Notes: generated by a model not told the origin, from the letters alone. A DNA stretch of 64,000 nucleotides from Microbacterium sp. B35-30 (GCF_010634855.1 NZ_MWLQ01000021.1:1-64000); one strand, 5' to 3'; shown: positions 39,471 to 48,798, numbered from the stretch's first letter. A program made the numbers and translations.

Positions 39471-41006
39471 ATGCTGCTCCACGAGCTCGTGACGGCGACG
39501 GATGCCGTGGCCTCGACGTCGTCGCGACTGGCCAAGGTCGCCGCGCTCGCGGAGGTGCTCCGCCGGCTCGACGCCGATGAGATCCGGCCGGCGATCGGGT
39601 TCCTGACCGCGAGTCCGCGGCAGGGGCGCCTCGGCGTCGGGTGGCGGAGTCTCTCGAATCTCGCCGTGACGCACGCCGACGAGCCGACGCTGACCGTGGG
39701 CGACGTCGATGAGGCGCTCGACCGGCTCGCCGGGGCAGACGGCCCGGGGTCCGTCGCCACCCGCGCCGCCGCTCTCGACCAGCTGGCGCGCACCGCCACG
39801 GCGGGGGAGTGGGACTTCCTCGCCCGCGTCATGCTCGGCGAACTGCGCACCGGGGCGCTCGAGGGCGTGCTGCTCGACGCCGTCGCGAAGGCATCCGACC
39901 GCGACGCGCCGACCGTGCGGCGTGCCGCCATGCTGTCGGGCGACCTCGGCGCCACGGCGCGGACCGCCCTCATCGGCGCGCCCGAAGAGCTGGCCGCCAT
40001 CGGCCTCGAGGTGGGGCGCGGCGTGCTGCCGATGCTCGCCGCGACGGCGGGCTCGACGGCGGAGGCGCTCGAGACGCTCGGCGGCGCGGCATCCGTCGAG
40101 TACAAGCTCGACGGCGCACGCATCCAGGTGCACCGCGACGGCGACGACGTGCGCGTGTTCACCCGCAGCCTCGCCGACATCACCCACCGCGTGCCCGAGA
40201 TCGTGTCCGCCGTGCGGGCGCTGCCGGCCGACCGGGTGATCCTCGACGGCGAGACCCTCTCGCTCGATGAGGACGGCGGCCCGCGTCCTTTCCAGGACAC
40301 GATGGCCCGCTTCGGCTCGCTCGGGGCGGACGACGCGGCCGCCGTCGTGCTGCGGCCGTGGTTCTTCGACATCCTGCATCTGGACGGCCGCGACCTCATC
40401 GACGAGCCGCTCGCGACGCGCCTCGAGCTGCTCGACCGTGCCGTCGGCGATGCCCGCGTGCCCGGCATCGTCACCGACGACGCGGCGCGCGCCGAGGAGT
40501 TCTCGCGCGAGGCGCTCGCCGCCGGGCACGAGGGCGTGATGGTGAAGGGGCTCGATGCCCCCTACGCCGCCGGGCGCCGGGGAAAGAGCTGGCTCAAGGT
40601 CAAGCCCGTGCTGACCTACGACCTCGTCGTGCTCGCCGTCGAGTGGGGATCGGGCCGGCGCACCGGGCAGCTCTCGAACCTGCGCCTGGGTGCCCGCGAC
40701 CCCGAGGGGGCGTTCGGCGAGCCGGGAGCCTTCGTGATGGTGGGCAAGACCTTCAAGGGCCTCACCGATGCGACGCTGCGCTGGCAGACCGAGTTCTTCC
40801 CGACCATCGAGACGCACCGCTCGTCGCATGCGGTGCACGTGCGGCCCGAGACAGTCGTCGAGGTCGCCATCGACGGGGTGCAGCGCTCGACGCGCTACCC
40901 GGGCGGTGTCGCTCTGCGCTTCGCGCGTGTGAAGGGCTATCGGCCCGACAAGGGCCCCGCGGAGGCGGACACGATCGACGCGCTGCGGAGTCTGCTGCGG
41001 GGATGA
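39471..41006 (+). CDS. ligB: ATP-dependent DNA ligase
   Basis: The protein has 511 aa, the size of actinobacterial LigB. N-terminal DNA-binding region (1-190), nucleotidyltransferase domain with adenylated Lys in EYKLDGARIQ (about Lys213), FTRSLADITHR, DGETLSL, HEGVMVKGLDAPYAAGRRGKSWLKVKP (motifs IV-V), and OB domain. It joins nicked DNA with ATP and probably acts in repair alongside NAD-dependent LigA. There is a weak GCGAGAAT upstream of ATG 39471 and a likely own promoter. Confidence 0.93.
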   Translation: MLLHELVTATDAVASTSSRLAKVAALAEVLRRLDADEIRPAIGFLTASPRQGRLGVGWRSLSNLAVTHADEPTLTVGDVDEALDRLAGADGPGSVATRAAALDQLARTATAGEWDFLARVMLGELRTGALEGVLLDAVAKASDRDAPTVRRAAMLSGDLGATARTALIGAPEELAAIGLEVGRGVLPMLAATAGSTAEALETLGGAASVEYKLDGARIQVHRDGDDVRVFTRSLADITHRVPEIVSAVRALPADRVILDGETLSLDEDGGPRPFQDTMARFGSLGADDAAAVVLRPWFFDILHLDGRDLIDEPLATRLELLDRAVGDARVPGIVTDDAARAEEFSREALAAGHEGVMVKGLDAPYAAGRRGKSWLKVKPVLTYDLVVLAVEWGSGRRTGQLSNLRLGARDPEGAFGEPGAFVMVGKTFKGLTDATLRWQTEFFPTIETHRSSHAVHVRPETVVEVAIDGVQRSTRYPGGVALRFARVKGYRPDKGPAEADTIDALRSLLRG

Positions 41007-41025
41007 GTGGGGGGCCGCCCCGACG

Positions 41026-41682
41026 TCAGCGGCGGACCGCGATGTACCGGTGCTCGGGCCTGCCCGTCGTCCCATAGCGCAGTCGCACATCGACCAGGCC
41101 GCGGCTGGCGAGCCCCGCGAGGTGCCGCTGGGCGGTCGCTCGCGAGATGCCGACCCGGTCGGCGATCTCCGCAGCGGACGCCTCGTCGTCGCCGAGCCCC
41201 TCGAGGATCAGCTGCTCGGTCGCCGAGCGGGTGACGGTCGCGGGCTCCGCGCCGCCGTGCATGATCGCGAGGGCGCGATCGATCTGCTCCTGCTCCAGCG
41301 GCCGGTCGGTGACCAGCAGGTTGCGCATCCGCGCATAGCGGTCGAGCCGCTCGGCGAGCACCCGGGCGTCGAAGGGCTTCGTCAGATAGGCGAGCGCCCC
41401 CGCCTGCAGGGCGCGGCGCACCGTGGCGGCATCGGTGGCAGCCGACAGCACGAACGCGTCGATGTCGGCCGCGGCGGCGAACTCGACGCCGTCGCCGTCG
41501 GGAAGGAAGGCGTCGACGAGCAGCAGATCGGGGGCGTGCGCCCGCACCGCCTGCCGTGCGGCGCCGAGCGACTGCACGGCATCGAGTGCGGTGAATCCGG
41601 GCCGCGACGCCACGATGTCACGGTGCAGTCCGGCGACGCGGAAGTCGTCGTCGACGACCAGCACCCGGATGGGACGATTCAT
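41026..41682 (-). CDS. CitB/DpiA-type response regulator
   Basis: The protein has 218 aa. Receiver domain: acidic pocket VVDDDF (10-14) and phosphorylated Asp57 in LLLVDAFLPDGDG, Lys near TKPF. C-terminal HTH: SAAEIADRVGISRATAQRHLAGLASRGLVDV, the usual CitB-type winged helix. The gene starts at ATG 41682 overlapping the kinase stop (ATGA), so the pair is translationally coupled. It likely activates the divergent CitMHS transporter when the kinase senses citrate or a related acid. Confidence 0.9.
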   Translation of the reverse strand: MNRPIRVLVVDDDFRVAGLHRDIVASRPGFTALDAVQSLGAARQAVRAHAPDLLLVDAFLPDGDGVEFAAAADIDAFVLSAATDAATVRRALQAGALAYLTKPFDARVLAERLDRYARMRNLLVTDRPLEQEQIDRALAIMHGGAEPATVTRSATEQLILEGLGDDEASAAEIADRVGISRATAQRHLAGLASRGLVDVRLRYGTTGRPEHRYIAVRR

Positions 41683-43328
41683 GCGCTCTTCTCCTCGGGG
41701 TTCCCGCTGGCGGGGCGCAGTGCGCCGGGCAGCCGAGCGCCGAACACGGCACCGGACCCCTGGCCGCCGGGGTCGATCAGCCACACGTCACCGCCGCGGC
41801 GGCGTGCGAGGTCGCGTGAGAGCGGAAGCCCGAAGCCGTGCCCGTGCACGGTGTCGCTCCGGCTCGCCGCCGCGTCTCGGGTGGTGGCGCGTGCAAAGGG
41901 GTCGGCTCCCGGCGGCTGGATGCCGCCACCCGAGTCGGCCACCGTGATCACCAGTTCGCCGCCGTCGCCCAGCAGCGCGATCTCGACCCAGCCGGGCTGT
42001 GCGCCGCCGACCGCCGCGGTGACGGCGTTGCCGACGAGGTTGCCCAGCACCGCCGCCACGTCCTCCGCCTCGGCCACCTCGCTCAGCAGCAGGGTGTCCT
42101 CCGAGACGCGGACCGTCACGCCGCGCTCCCGCGCCGTCGCGGCCGTCGCGCCGAGCAGCGACGTCAGGAACGCGTCGGGCACGCGCTCGAGCCCGGCGAC
42201 GCCGAAGTCCACGGCGCCGCGCTCGGTCAGGTCGCCGAGGAACGCGCGCGCCTCGTCGACGCGTTCCGCGTCGATCAAGCCGGACGCGACGTGCAGGCGA
42301 TTGGCGAACTCGTGCCGCTGCACCCGCAGCGCCTCGGTCATGGCACGCACGGTCTCGAGCCGGCCGGCGAGCGCCTCGACGTCGGTGCGGTCCCGCACGA
42401 CCACGATCTGGCCCAGCGCCCGTGCGTCCCGCTGCACCGGCCGGGTGTCGAGGTACAGCACCCGGTCGCCGACGACGGCCTCGACGCCCGACGCCCCGTC
42501 GCGCACGGCGTCGCGCACGGTCTCGGGCAATGGGAGCTCGTCGAAGCGGCGCCCGGCCGCCGCGTCGATCCCCAGCATCCGTTCGGCGGCCTCATTGCAC
42601 ACCCGCACGACGCCGTCGGGATCCAGCGCCACGACGCCGTCGCCGACCCCCTCGAGCACCGCCGCCTGATTCTGCACGAGTGTCACGAGCTCTTCCGGCT
42701 GGAGCCCGAGGGTGAGCCGCTCGAACCGACGTCGAAGCAGCAGCGTGGCCACGGCGGCCAGCGCCAGCCCGCCGACCGCGGCGATCGCGATGGTGGCGAC
42801 GAGTGCGGGGAGGTCGTCGAAGACGCTCGCGCGTTCGAATCCGACACTCACCTCGCCCACGGGCGCGCCGCCGTCCTCCGGGTAGACCGGCACCTTGGCA
42901 CGGGCGGATTCGCCGAGGGTGCCCACCTCCCAGTCGACGACCTCGTTGCCCTCGAGCACCTCGGCGAAGGGCGTCGAGACGACCTGGCCCAGAAGCTCCT
43001 CCGTCGGGTGGGCGAGACGGATGCCGTGATCGTCGGTGATGACGACGAACAGCGCGTCCGTGCGATCTGCCACGTCGGCCGCGATCTGCTGGAGGGCGCC
43101 GGTGCGCAGCTGCGCGGCATCCGGCGTTCCCGGGTCGGCGGAGAACTCGGCGACCAGCGACTTCACGTCGGGATCCTCCGCGACCGTGCGGGCGATGTTG
43201 AGGGCGGCGGCCTCGGACTCCGCCCGGAGCTGGCGCACGCCCAGCCACCCGAAGACGAGCGCGCACACGGCGACGACGGCGGTCACCGTCGCCAGCTGCA
43301 TCAGCAGCAGCCGTGTCGCGAAGCGCAT
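41679..43328 (-). CDS. CitA/DcuS-type sensor histidine kinase
   Basis: The protein has 549 aa. TM1 (about 8-30), an extracellular PDC/Cache sensor (31-175) of the citrate/C4-dicarboxylate type, TM2 (about 178-198), PAS (210-315), SpoB-type kinase region with phosphorylated His339 in VQRHEFANRLHVASG, and HATPase_c (about 400-535). The gene begins at ATG 43328 preceded by CAGGGAGGTG; the frame open to 43469 runs through the 16-bp repeats. Divergent from the citrate transporter. Confidence 0.92.
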   Translation of the reverse strand: MRFATRLLLMQLATVTAVVAVCALVFGWLGVRQLRAESEAAALNIARTVAEDPDVKSLVAEFSADPGTPDAAQLRTGALQQIAADVADRTDALFVVITDDHGIRLAHPTEELLGQVVSTPFAEVLEGNEVVDWEVGTLGESARAKVPVYPEDGGAPVGEVSVGFERASVFDDLPALVATIAIAAVGGLALAAVATLLLRRRFERLTLGLQPEELVTLVQNQAAVLEGVGDGVVALDPDGVVRVCNEAAERMLGIDAAAGRRFDELPLPETVRDAVRDGASGVEAVVGDRVLYLDTRPVQRDARALGQIVVVRDRTDVEALAGRLETVRAMTEALRVQRHEFANRLHVASGLIDAERVDEARAFLGDLTERGAVDFGVAGLERVPDAFLTSLLGATAATARERGVTVRVSEDTLLLSEVAEAEDVAAVLGNLVGNAVTAAVGGAQPGWVEIALLGDGGELVITVADSGGGIQPPGADPFARATTRDAAASRSDTVHGHGFGLPLSRDLARRRGGDVWLIDPGGQGSGAVFGARLPGALRPASGNPEEKSA

Positions 43329-43340
43329 CCCACCTCCCTG

Positions 43341-43396
43341 GGCTGATGTGTGGACGGGCTGATGTGTGGACGGGCTGATGTGGGGACGGGCCGACG
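43341..43396. repeat. 16-bp tandem array upstream of the sensor kinase
   Basis: Units GGCTGATGTGTGGACG start at 43341, 43357 and 43373, followed by a diverged fourth (43389, GGCCGACG). The array lies 13 bp upstream of the kinase start, beyond its Shine-Dalgarno, so copy number would set the promoter-to-start spacing. Confidence 0.85.
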
Positions 43397-43584
43397 AATG
43401 GCCGGGACCGATGAGGGGACCCGTCTCCGCGTACGTGAGCACAATGCGCAGAACACACGCTACGCGCACAACCTGCGGGAATGCGACTTAACGCGCGACG
43501 AGCCGTGCCTCGCGCCTAGCCTCGCGGGAACGCACCGAGACCGGTGCGACGCCACCACCCGCACGACACGACGAAGGAGTCGAG
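43397..43584. promoter_or_regulatory. Divergent control region of kinase and citrate transporter
   Basis: The region has AAGGAG (about 43574-43579) as the transporter Shine-Dalgarno and a TAGCCT (about 43518-43523) as a -10-like hexamer; no good -35 partner is seen. A/T-richer stretches near 43440-43500 may hold response-regulator sites. Confidence 0.35.
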
Positions 43585-45117
43585 ATGAACGCGGCAGTTC
43601 CGATCCTGTTCCAGGCCGCCGAGGCCGACGAGGGCTACGCCACCGCCTTCGTGCCGTCCGAGGGCGTGCTCGTCGCGCTGGGCTTCACGATGGTGCTGGT
43701 CTTCATGGCGCTCATCATGACGCGCCGGCTGACGCCGATGGTCGCGCTCATCCTCGTGCCGACCGTGTTCGGGCTGTTCGCCGGCGCCGGACTCGGGCTC
43801 GGCGACATGATCCTCGACGCCATCGGCAGCATGGCGCCGACCGCCGCGCTGCTGATGTTCGCCATCATGTACTTCGGCATCATGATCGATGTCGGACTGT
43901 TCGATCCGCTCATCCGCGCGATCACGCGGCTGCTCGGCGACGATCCCGCCAAGGTCGTGCTGGGCACGGCGGTGCTGGCCGGAGCGGTCTCGCTCGACGG
44001 CGACGGGTCGACGACCTTCATCATCACGACCTCCGCGATGCTGCCGATCTACCTGCGCCTGGGCATGAGCCCCGTCGTGCTCACCTGCGTCGCAGGCCTC
44101 ATGAACGGCACGCTGAACATCGTCCCGTGGGGCGGCCCCACGGTGCGCGCGGCGACCGCGCTGGGCCTGCAGCCCACCGACATCTTCGTGCCGATGCTGC
44201 CCTCGCTCGCTGCCGGCATCGTCATCTCCCTGGCCTTCGCCTGGTTCCTCGGACTCTCCGAGCGCAAGCGCATCGGCAGCATCGACGAGTCGCGCCTCGA
44301 CGGCGGGGGAGTGCTCGCCGGACCTCGCATCTTCCGCGGCAGCGACACGAAGCCGGGCGCCCGCGCGACGCTGCGCACCGGCAACATCGTGACGCTCGCC
44401 GGCGGGCGGGGCAGCCTGCCCATCGCCACGGCCGTCGTCGACCGCGAAGACACCGCGATGGCTGACACGATGCTCGACCCGAACCGCGCCACCCTGCGGC
44501 CGAAGCTCATCTGGTTCAACCTGGCACTGACCCTCGCGGTGATGGTGCTGCTGGTGCTCGACGTCTTCCCGCTCGCCTACGTCTTCATGGTCGGCGCCGC
44601 GATCGCGCTGTTCGTGAACTTCCCGAAGCTCAAGAGCCAGGCCGACGAGATCGTCGCCCATGCGCCGAGCATCGTCGGCGTCGTCTCGATGGTGCTGGCG
44701 GCCGGTGTGCTGGTCGGCGTGCTGAACGGCACCGGCATGGTCGATGCGATGGCGACCTGGATCACGACTGTGATCCCCGCCTCGCTCGGACCCTTCCTGG
44801 CCGTGATCACCGGCATCCTGTCGATCCCGTTCACGTTCTTCATGTCGAACGATGCGTTCTACTACGGCATCCTCCCCGTGCTGGCGCAGAGCGCCGAGCA
44901 CTTCGGGATCGCGCCGGTCGAGATGGCCCGCGCCTCGATCACGGGCCAGCCGGTGCACCTGCAGAGCCCGCTCGTGCCCGCCATCCTGCTGCTGGTCTCG
45001 CTGGCGAGCGTCAACCTCGGCGATCACCACAAGAAGGTGCTGTGGCGGGCCTGCGTCGTGTCGCTCGCGATGCTCGCCGTCGGCGTGCTGGTGGGTGCGA
45101 TCCCGCTCATCGCCTGA
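43585..45117 (+). CDS. CitMHS-family citrate:divalent-metal symporter
   Basis: The protein has 510 aa, about 12 membrane helices. Family marks: MFAIMYFGIMIDVGLFDPL, the SLDGDGSTTFIITTSAMLP segment, NGTLNIVPWGGPT, and FFMSNDAFYYGILP plus SVNLGDHHKKVL near the end. CitM-type carriers take up citrate in complex with Mg2+ or Ca2+ with protons. Its divergent CitA/CitB-type pair is the expected regulator. A hairpin follows at 45135-45166. Confidence 0.92.
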   Translation: MNAAVPILFQAAEADEGYATAFVPSEGVLVALGFTMVLVFMALIMTRRLTPMVALILVPTVFGLFAGAGLGLGDMILDAIGSMAPTAALLMFAIMYFGIMIDVGLFDPLIRAITRLLGDDPAKVVLGTAVLAGAVSLDGDGSTTFIITTSAMLPIYLRLGMSPVVLTCVAGLMNGTLNIVPWGGPTVRAATALGLQPTDIFVPMLPSLAAGIVISLAFAWFLGLSERKRIGSIDESRLDGGGVLAGPRIFRGSDTKPGARATLRTGNIVTLAGGRGSLPIATAVVDREDTAMADTMLDPNRATLRPKLIWFNLALTLAVMVLLVLDVFPLAYVFMVGAAIALFVNFPKLKSQADEIVAHAPSIVGVVSMVLAAGVLVGVLNGTGMVDAMATWITTVIPASLGPFLAVITGILSIPFTFFMSNDAFYYGILPVLAQSAEHFGIAPVEMARASITGQPVHLQSPLVPAILLLVSLASVNLGDHHKKVLWRACVVSLAMLAVGVLVGAIPLIA

Positions 45118-45134
45118 GCGGGGGATGCCTGCTC

Positions 45135-45166
45135 CCGGCGCGCGCCTGATTCTCGGCGCGCGCCGG
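45135..45166 (+). terminator. Hairpin after the citrate transporter gene
   Basis: A 12-bp stem CCGGCGCGCGCC / GGCGCGCGCCGG (45135-45146 with 45155-45166), 8-nt loop, 17 bp after the stop. No T-run. Confidence 0.65.
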
Positions 45167-45214
45167 CCGCGCGGTGACTGCCCCGGCGGCTCCTGCGGCT
45201 CGTAGGCTTTCGCC

Positions 45215-45835
45215 ATGACCAGAGCAGCTGCACCCGACGCCGCCTACGAGCACCGCAGCTTCGGGGCACCCGGCGCAGAGCGCACCGTCTTCCTTCTCCG
45301 CGGAGGCGCCTCGGCGCTGTCCGATCCGCTGCCCGACGCCACGATGCGACGCGACGCGCGCGTCGTGGCCATCGGACTGACTGTCGACGACGTCGACGAC
45401 CCGGTGGCCTACCGCGGAACGACGCCCGCGGAGGCCACCGCCCGGCGGATCGCGCAGTTCGTCACCGAGGAGCGTGAGGATCGCCCCGCCGGCATCGTCG
45501 GCGTGGCCGCCGCCGGGGAGCTGGCCGTCAGGGTCGCCGCCCTCGTCGGCGTCGGAGTCGACCGGCTCGCCCTCGTGGCCGTGCCGCGTCCCGAGTCCGA
45601 GCTCGGGGGCTACGAGCTCGGACAGCTGCTGCAGCGCATCGACGCGAAGACGCTGCTGATGAACGGGCGGGACGACCCGGATGCCGCCGCCGGCGCGGCG
45701 CGCTGGTTCGCCGAGCGGCTCCCGTCTGCGCGCGTCGAGATGGTCCCGAAGACCACCGATCCCACCTCTCGCCTGATCCTCGCCGACGTGTGGGAGCGCG
45801 TGCTGTCGCACGTGGCGCCGGGAACGGTCCGATGA
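45215..45835 (+). CDS. Alpha/beta-hydrolase-like protein lacking the nucleophile
   Basis: The protein has 206 aa. Overall pattern is alpha/beta hydrolase: oxyanion-like VFLLRGGAS, then KTLLMNGRDDPDAAAGAARWFAERLPSARVEMVP which matches the late strand and acid loop. The nucleophile elbow place reads GVAAAGE (residues 96-102) with no Ser, and the late His is absent (VPKTTDPTS), so catalysis of the usual kind is unlikely. The gene overlaps the sirtuin gene by 4 nt (ATGA), so it may be a partner or regulator of that enzyme. Confidence 0.6.
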   Translation: MTRAAAPDAAYEHRSFGAPGAERTVFLLRGGASALSDPLPDATMRRDARVVAIGLTVDDVDDPVAYRGTTPAEATARRIAQFVTEEREDRPAGIVGVAAAGELAVRVAALVGVGVDRLALVAVPRPESELGGYELGQLLQRIDAKTLLMNGRDDPDAAAGAARWFAERLPSARVEMVPKTTDPTSRLILADVWERVLSHVAPGTVR

Positions 45836-46566
45836 CGCGGATCGTCGTCCTCACCGGGGCCGGCATCTCCGCCGAGAGCGGCGTGCCCACCTTCCGCGGC
45901 GCCGACGGCCTGTGGGAGGGGCACCGCGTCGAAGACGTCGCGACGCCGGAGGCCTACGAGCGCGACCCCGACACCGTGCTCGCCTTCTACGACGAGAGGC
46001 GCCGTGCCCTCGGAGCCGTGGCGCCCAACGCCGCCCATCGCGCCCTCGCCCGGCTCGAAGGCGCGATCGGGGACGACTTGCTCGTGGTCACGCAGAACGT
46101 CGACGACCTGCACGAGCGCGCCGGCAGCCGCCGCCTCGTGCACATGCACGGCGAGCTGCGCCGGGCGCTGTGCGGCGCGTGCGGCTCACGGCCCGAGTGG
46201 GACGGCGACCTCATCGATCGCCCGCCCTGCCCCGAGTGCGGAGAGCGGATGCTGCGCCCCGACGTGGTCTGGTTCGGCGAGATGCCGTACGAGCTCGAGC
46301 GCATCGAGAACGCGGTGGTGGCGTGCGATGAGTTCGTCTCCATCGGCACGTCCGGGGCGGTCTATCCCGCCGCGGGGTACGTCGCGCTCGCGGCGGCCTT
46401 CGGCGCGCGGACGACCGAGCTCAACCTCGAGCCGCGCGACACCCTGCTGCTCTTCGAGGACGCGGTGCCGTTCGACGAGGCGCGCGCCGGTCGTGCGACC
46501 GAGCTCGTGCCGGCATGGGTCGACGAGGTGATCGCGGCACAGCGCGATCGGATCGTTGAGTCCTGA
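45832..46566 (+). CDS. cobB: Sirtuin-type NAD-dependent protein deacylase
   Basis: The protein has 244 aa. NAD motif GAGISAESGVPTFRG (9-23), TQNVDDLH (87-94), catalytic His106 in MHGEL, zinc Cys pairs CGAC and CPEC, and GTSG. Tyr53 and Arg56 in FYDERRR match the YxxR pair that favours succinyl/malonyl lysines in class III sirtuins such as CobB and SIRT5. It removes acyl groups from protein lysines in the cytoplasm. Start ATG 45832 overlaps the upstream gene's stop. Confidence 0.9.
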   Translation: MTRIVVLTGAGISAESGVPTFRGADGLWEGHRVEDVATPEAYERDPDTVLAFYDERRRALGAVAPNAAHRALARLEGAIGDDLLVVTQNVDDLHERAGSRRLVHMHGELRRALCGACGSRPEWDGDLIDRPPCPECGERMLRPDVVWFGEMPYELERIENAVVACDEFVSIGTSGAVYPAAGYVALAAAFGARTTELNLEPRDTLLLFEDAVPFDEARAGRATELVPAWVDEVIAAQRDRIVES

Positions 46567-46590
46567 GGTCGCCACGGAGGCGGACGACGA

Positions 46591-46620
46591 AGGCGCCGAG
46601 CGGTCCTCCGCCCGGCGCCT
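46591..46620. terminator. Bidirectional hairpin between convergent sirtuin and permease genes
   Basis: AGGCGCC arms (46591-46597 and 46614-46620) with an inner CGG-TCCT-CCG stem form a 30-nt hairpin 25 bp past the sirtuin stop and 18 bp past the permease stop. It can serve both strands. Confidence 0.65.
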
Positions 46621-46638
46621 CCGCGTTGCCCGATGGAT

Positions 46639-47910
46639 CTACGTTCTGCCGCCGCCCGATCGCACACGCGACAGCGCATCCACCGTTGCGGCAAGGATGA
46701 GGACGCCGCCTGTGACGAGCAGGTTGATGCCTGCAGGGAGGTTCAGCAGGCCGAGGCCGTTGGTGATCGTCGCGATCACGAGCGCACCGATCGCGGCGTG
46801 CATCAGGCGCCCCTTCCCGCCGAAGAGGCTCACGCCGCCGACGACGGCCGCGGCCACGCCCGAGAGCACGATGTCACGGCCGACGGTGGCATCCACCGAG
46901 CCGACCCGCGACACGCTGAGGAGGGCTGAGGCCACCGCCAGGCTCGAGCAGATCACGAAAGCCCACCACTTGATCCAGCGGACCTTTATGCCCGATCGTC
47001 GGGCCGCCTCCGCATTCCCACCGATCGCGTATATGTAGCGACCGAATTTCGTGCGGTCCAGCACGAAGGTGCCGACCCAGAGGATCGCCAGGACGATCGG
47101 GACGACGAGGGGAACCCCCGAGACCTCTACGACCGACTGACCCCGGTCCCGATTGAGCACGTACACAACCGCTCCGCCGAGGACCGCGATCACCGCGAGC
47201 TTGATGAACACGAGCGAGACCGTGCGGTTGGGCACGCCGGCGCGACGGCGCCGAGCGCGATCCCAGAACGATGTCGCCGCCGAGATTGCGAGGATCACCG
47301 CCAACAGCACCCAGCCGCCCCACGTCGGCAGGTTCGCACGCTGCAGCGCGATGAGCTCGGGAACCTCGATGCGGTAGAGCCCTCCCGCTCCGATGACGGT
47401 CAGCGCCAGACCCTGGAACCCCAGGAAGAGACCCAGCGTCACGACGAATGACGGGATGCCGATCCTGGCGACGAAGAAACCTATCAGCGCACCGGTCAGG
47501 AAGCCGAACCCGAACCCGACGAGGAGCGCCAGCGGCCAGGGGAAACCCCACACCGTGTTGAGAACCACGAACAGGGCCATTCCGACCCCGCCCGTGACGC
47601 CGGCGGAAAGGTCGATCTCGCCGAGCAGCAGCACGAAGACCAGCGCCATCCCGAGCACGACGAGTGTTGCGGCCTGGTTGAGCAGATTGGCGAAGTTGCG
47701 CTCGGTGAGGAAGAAGTCGCTCAGCAGTGAGAAGAGGATGCCGAGGACGATGAGGCCGCCGATGGCGGGGAGGGCTCCCATGTCGCCTGCGCGAACGCGC
47801 TGCCACCATGCCTGCGCCTGCTCGCGCAGGCCGCCTTCGACACCGCTCCCGATGAGGTCGCTCGCCACCGGATCGGGTGCAGCTTCGGTGCGTGTCGCGT
47901 TGGTGCTCAT
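46639..47910 (-). CDS. Sugar ABC transporter permease (XylH/FrcC type), system 1
   Basis: The protein has 423 aa, about 10-12 membrane helices. Typical BPD_transp_2 marks are GEIDLSAGVTGGVGMAL, GIPSFVVTLGLFLGFQG, the EAA-like loop GRYIYAIGGNAEAARRSGIKV, and GRDIVLSGVAAAVVGGVSLFGGKGR. It forms the membrane channel for a sugar of the xylose/fructose/ribose class. ATG 47910 overlaps the ATPase stop (ATGA). It is 23-30% similar by eye to the permease of system 2 at 50176-51420 in overall order of motifs; the true identity was not measured. Confidence 0.9.
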   Translation of the reverse strand: MSTNATRTEAAPDPVASDLIGSGVEGGLREQAQAWWQRVRAGDMGALPAIGGLIVLGILFSLLSDFFLTERNFANLLNQAATLVVLGMALVFVLLLGEIDLSAGVTGGVGMALFVVLNTVWGFPWPLALLVGFGFGFLTGALIGFFVARIGIPSFVVTLGLFLGFQGLALTVIGAGGLYRIEVPELIALQRANLPTWGGWVLLAVILAISAATSFWDRARRRRAGVPNRTVSLVFIKLAVIAVLGGAVVYVLNRDRGQSVVEVSGVPLVVPIVLAILWVGTFVLDRTKFGRYIYAIGGNAEAARRSGIKVRWIKWWAFVICSSLAVASALLSVSRVGSVDATVGRDIVLSGVAAAVVGGVSLFGGKGRLMHAAIGALVIATITNGLGLLNLPAGINLLVTGGVLILAATVDALSRVRSGGGRT

Positions 47911-48716
47911 TCCGCGCCCCCTTCGGTGCGAATCGTCTCGGTGCTCATGATCTGGACTCCGCCGAGCGTCTTGGTGCCGGTGATGTACCCCACGACGTCG
48001 TCGCGGTTGGTGTCCTTCGTGTCGATCTGCGCCACCATCTGGCCGAGATAGAGCACAGCGATGTCGTCGGCCACCTCGAAGACGTCGGCGAGGTTGTGAC
48101 TGATGAGAATGACGGCGACGCCCTGCTCGGAGAGCCGCTTCACGAGGTTGAGCACCTGCTCCGTCTGGGCGACGCCCAGTGCGGCGGTCGGCTCGTCGAG
48201 GATGACCACTCGGGCCTTCTTCAGGACCGCGCGCGCGATCGCAACCGTCTGCCGCTGGCCGCCGGAAAGGCTCGACACCTTTTGTCGGACCGATCTCACC
48301 GTGCGCACTGAGAGCGATCGGAGGGTGTCGGACGCCTCCTTCTCCATGCGCCCTTCGTCGAACGTCCCGAACGCCGTCTCCTCGCGGCCGAGGAACATGT
48401 TCTGCACGATATCGAGGTTGTCGGCCAGGGCGAGGTCCTGGTAGACGACCTCGATGCCGAGCGCCGAGGCATCTCTTGGCGCGTGAAGGTCCCGATGGAC
48501 GCCGTCGATCAGCACTTCGCCTTGATCGTACGGCTGGACGCCCGCGAGGCCTTTGATGAGGGTGGACTTTCCGGCGCCGTTGTCGCCGACCAGGGCGGTG
48601 ACCCGTCCTGGATGAACGCGGAGGTCCACTCCCTTGAGGACGCTGACGGGACCGAATGACTTCTTGACGCCGACGAGCCGGATGATCGGCTCCGTCGCCG
48701 TGAGGGTTTCTGACAT
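47907..48716 (-). CDS. Sugar ABC transporter ATP-binding protein (single-domain), system 1
   Basis: The protein has 269 aa with one ABC domain: Walker A VGDNGAGKST (41-50), Q-loop, signature SSLSGGQRQ (151-159), Walker B VVILDEPTAALG, and H-loop ISHN. Most ribose/xylose importers use a fused double ATPase of about 500 aa; the single-domain form (as FrcA) must dimerise. AAGGAG precedes ATG 48716. It is linked by an intercistronic hairpin to the binding-protein gene upstream. Confidence 0.92.
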   Translation of the reverse strand: MSETLTATEPIIRLVGVKKSFGPVSVLKGVDLRVHPGRVTALVGDNGAGKSTLIKGLAGVQPYDQGEVLIDGVHRDLHAPRDASALGIEVVYQDLALADNLDIVQNMFLGREETAFGTFDEGRMEKEASDTLRSLSVRTVRSVRQKVSSLSGGQRQTVAIARAVLKKARVVILDEPTAALGVAQTEQVLNLVKRLSEQGVAVILISHNLADVFEVADDIAVLYLGQMVAQIDTKDTNRDDVVGYITGTKTLGGVQIMSTETIRTEGGAE

Positions 48717-48747
48717 GCTCGCTCCTTGGGATGCGCCGTGTCGCCGG

Positions 48748-48780
48748 ACGGGGCGCCGCGCCTTAGACGCGACGCCCCGT
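48748..48780 (-). promoter_or_regulatory. Intercistronic hairpin between binding protein and ATPase genes
   Basis: ACGGGGCG (48748-48755) pairs with CGCCCCGT (48773-48780) around a 17-nt loop containing GCGCC and GCG that can pair further. It could protect the upstream mRNA or attenuate the transporter part, giving excess binding protein. Confidence 0.55.
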
Positions 48781-48798
48781 GGCGATGACCTGCAGGAC

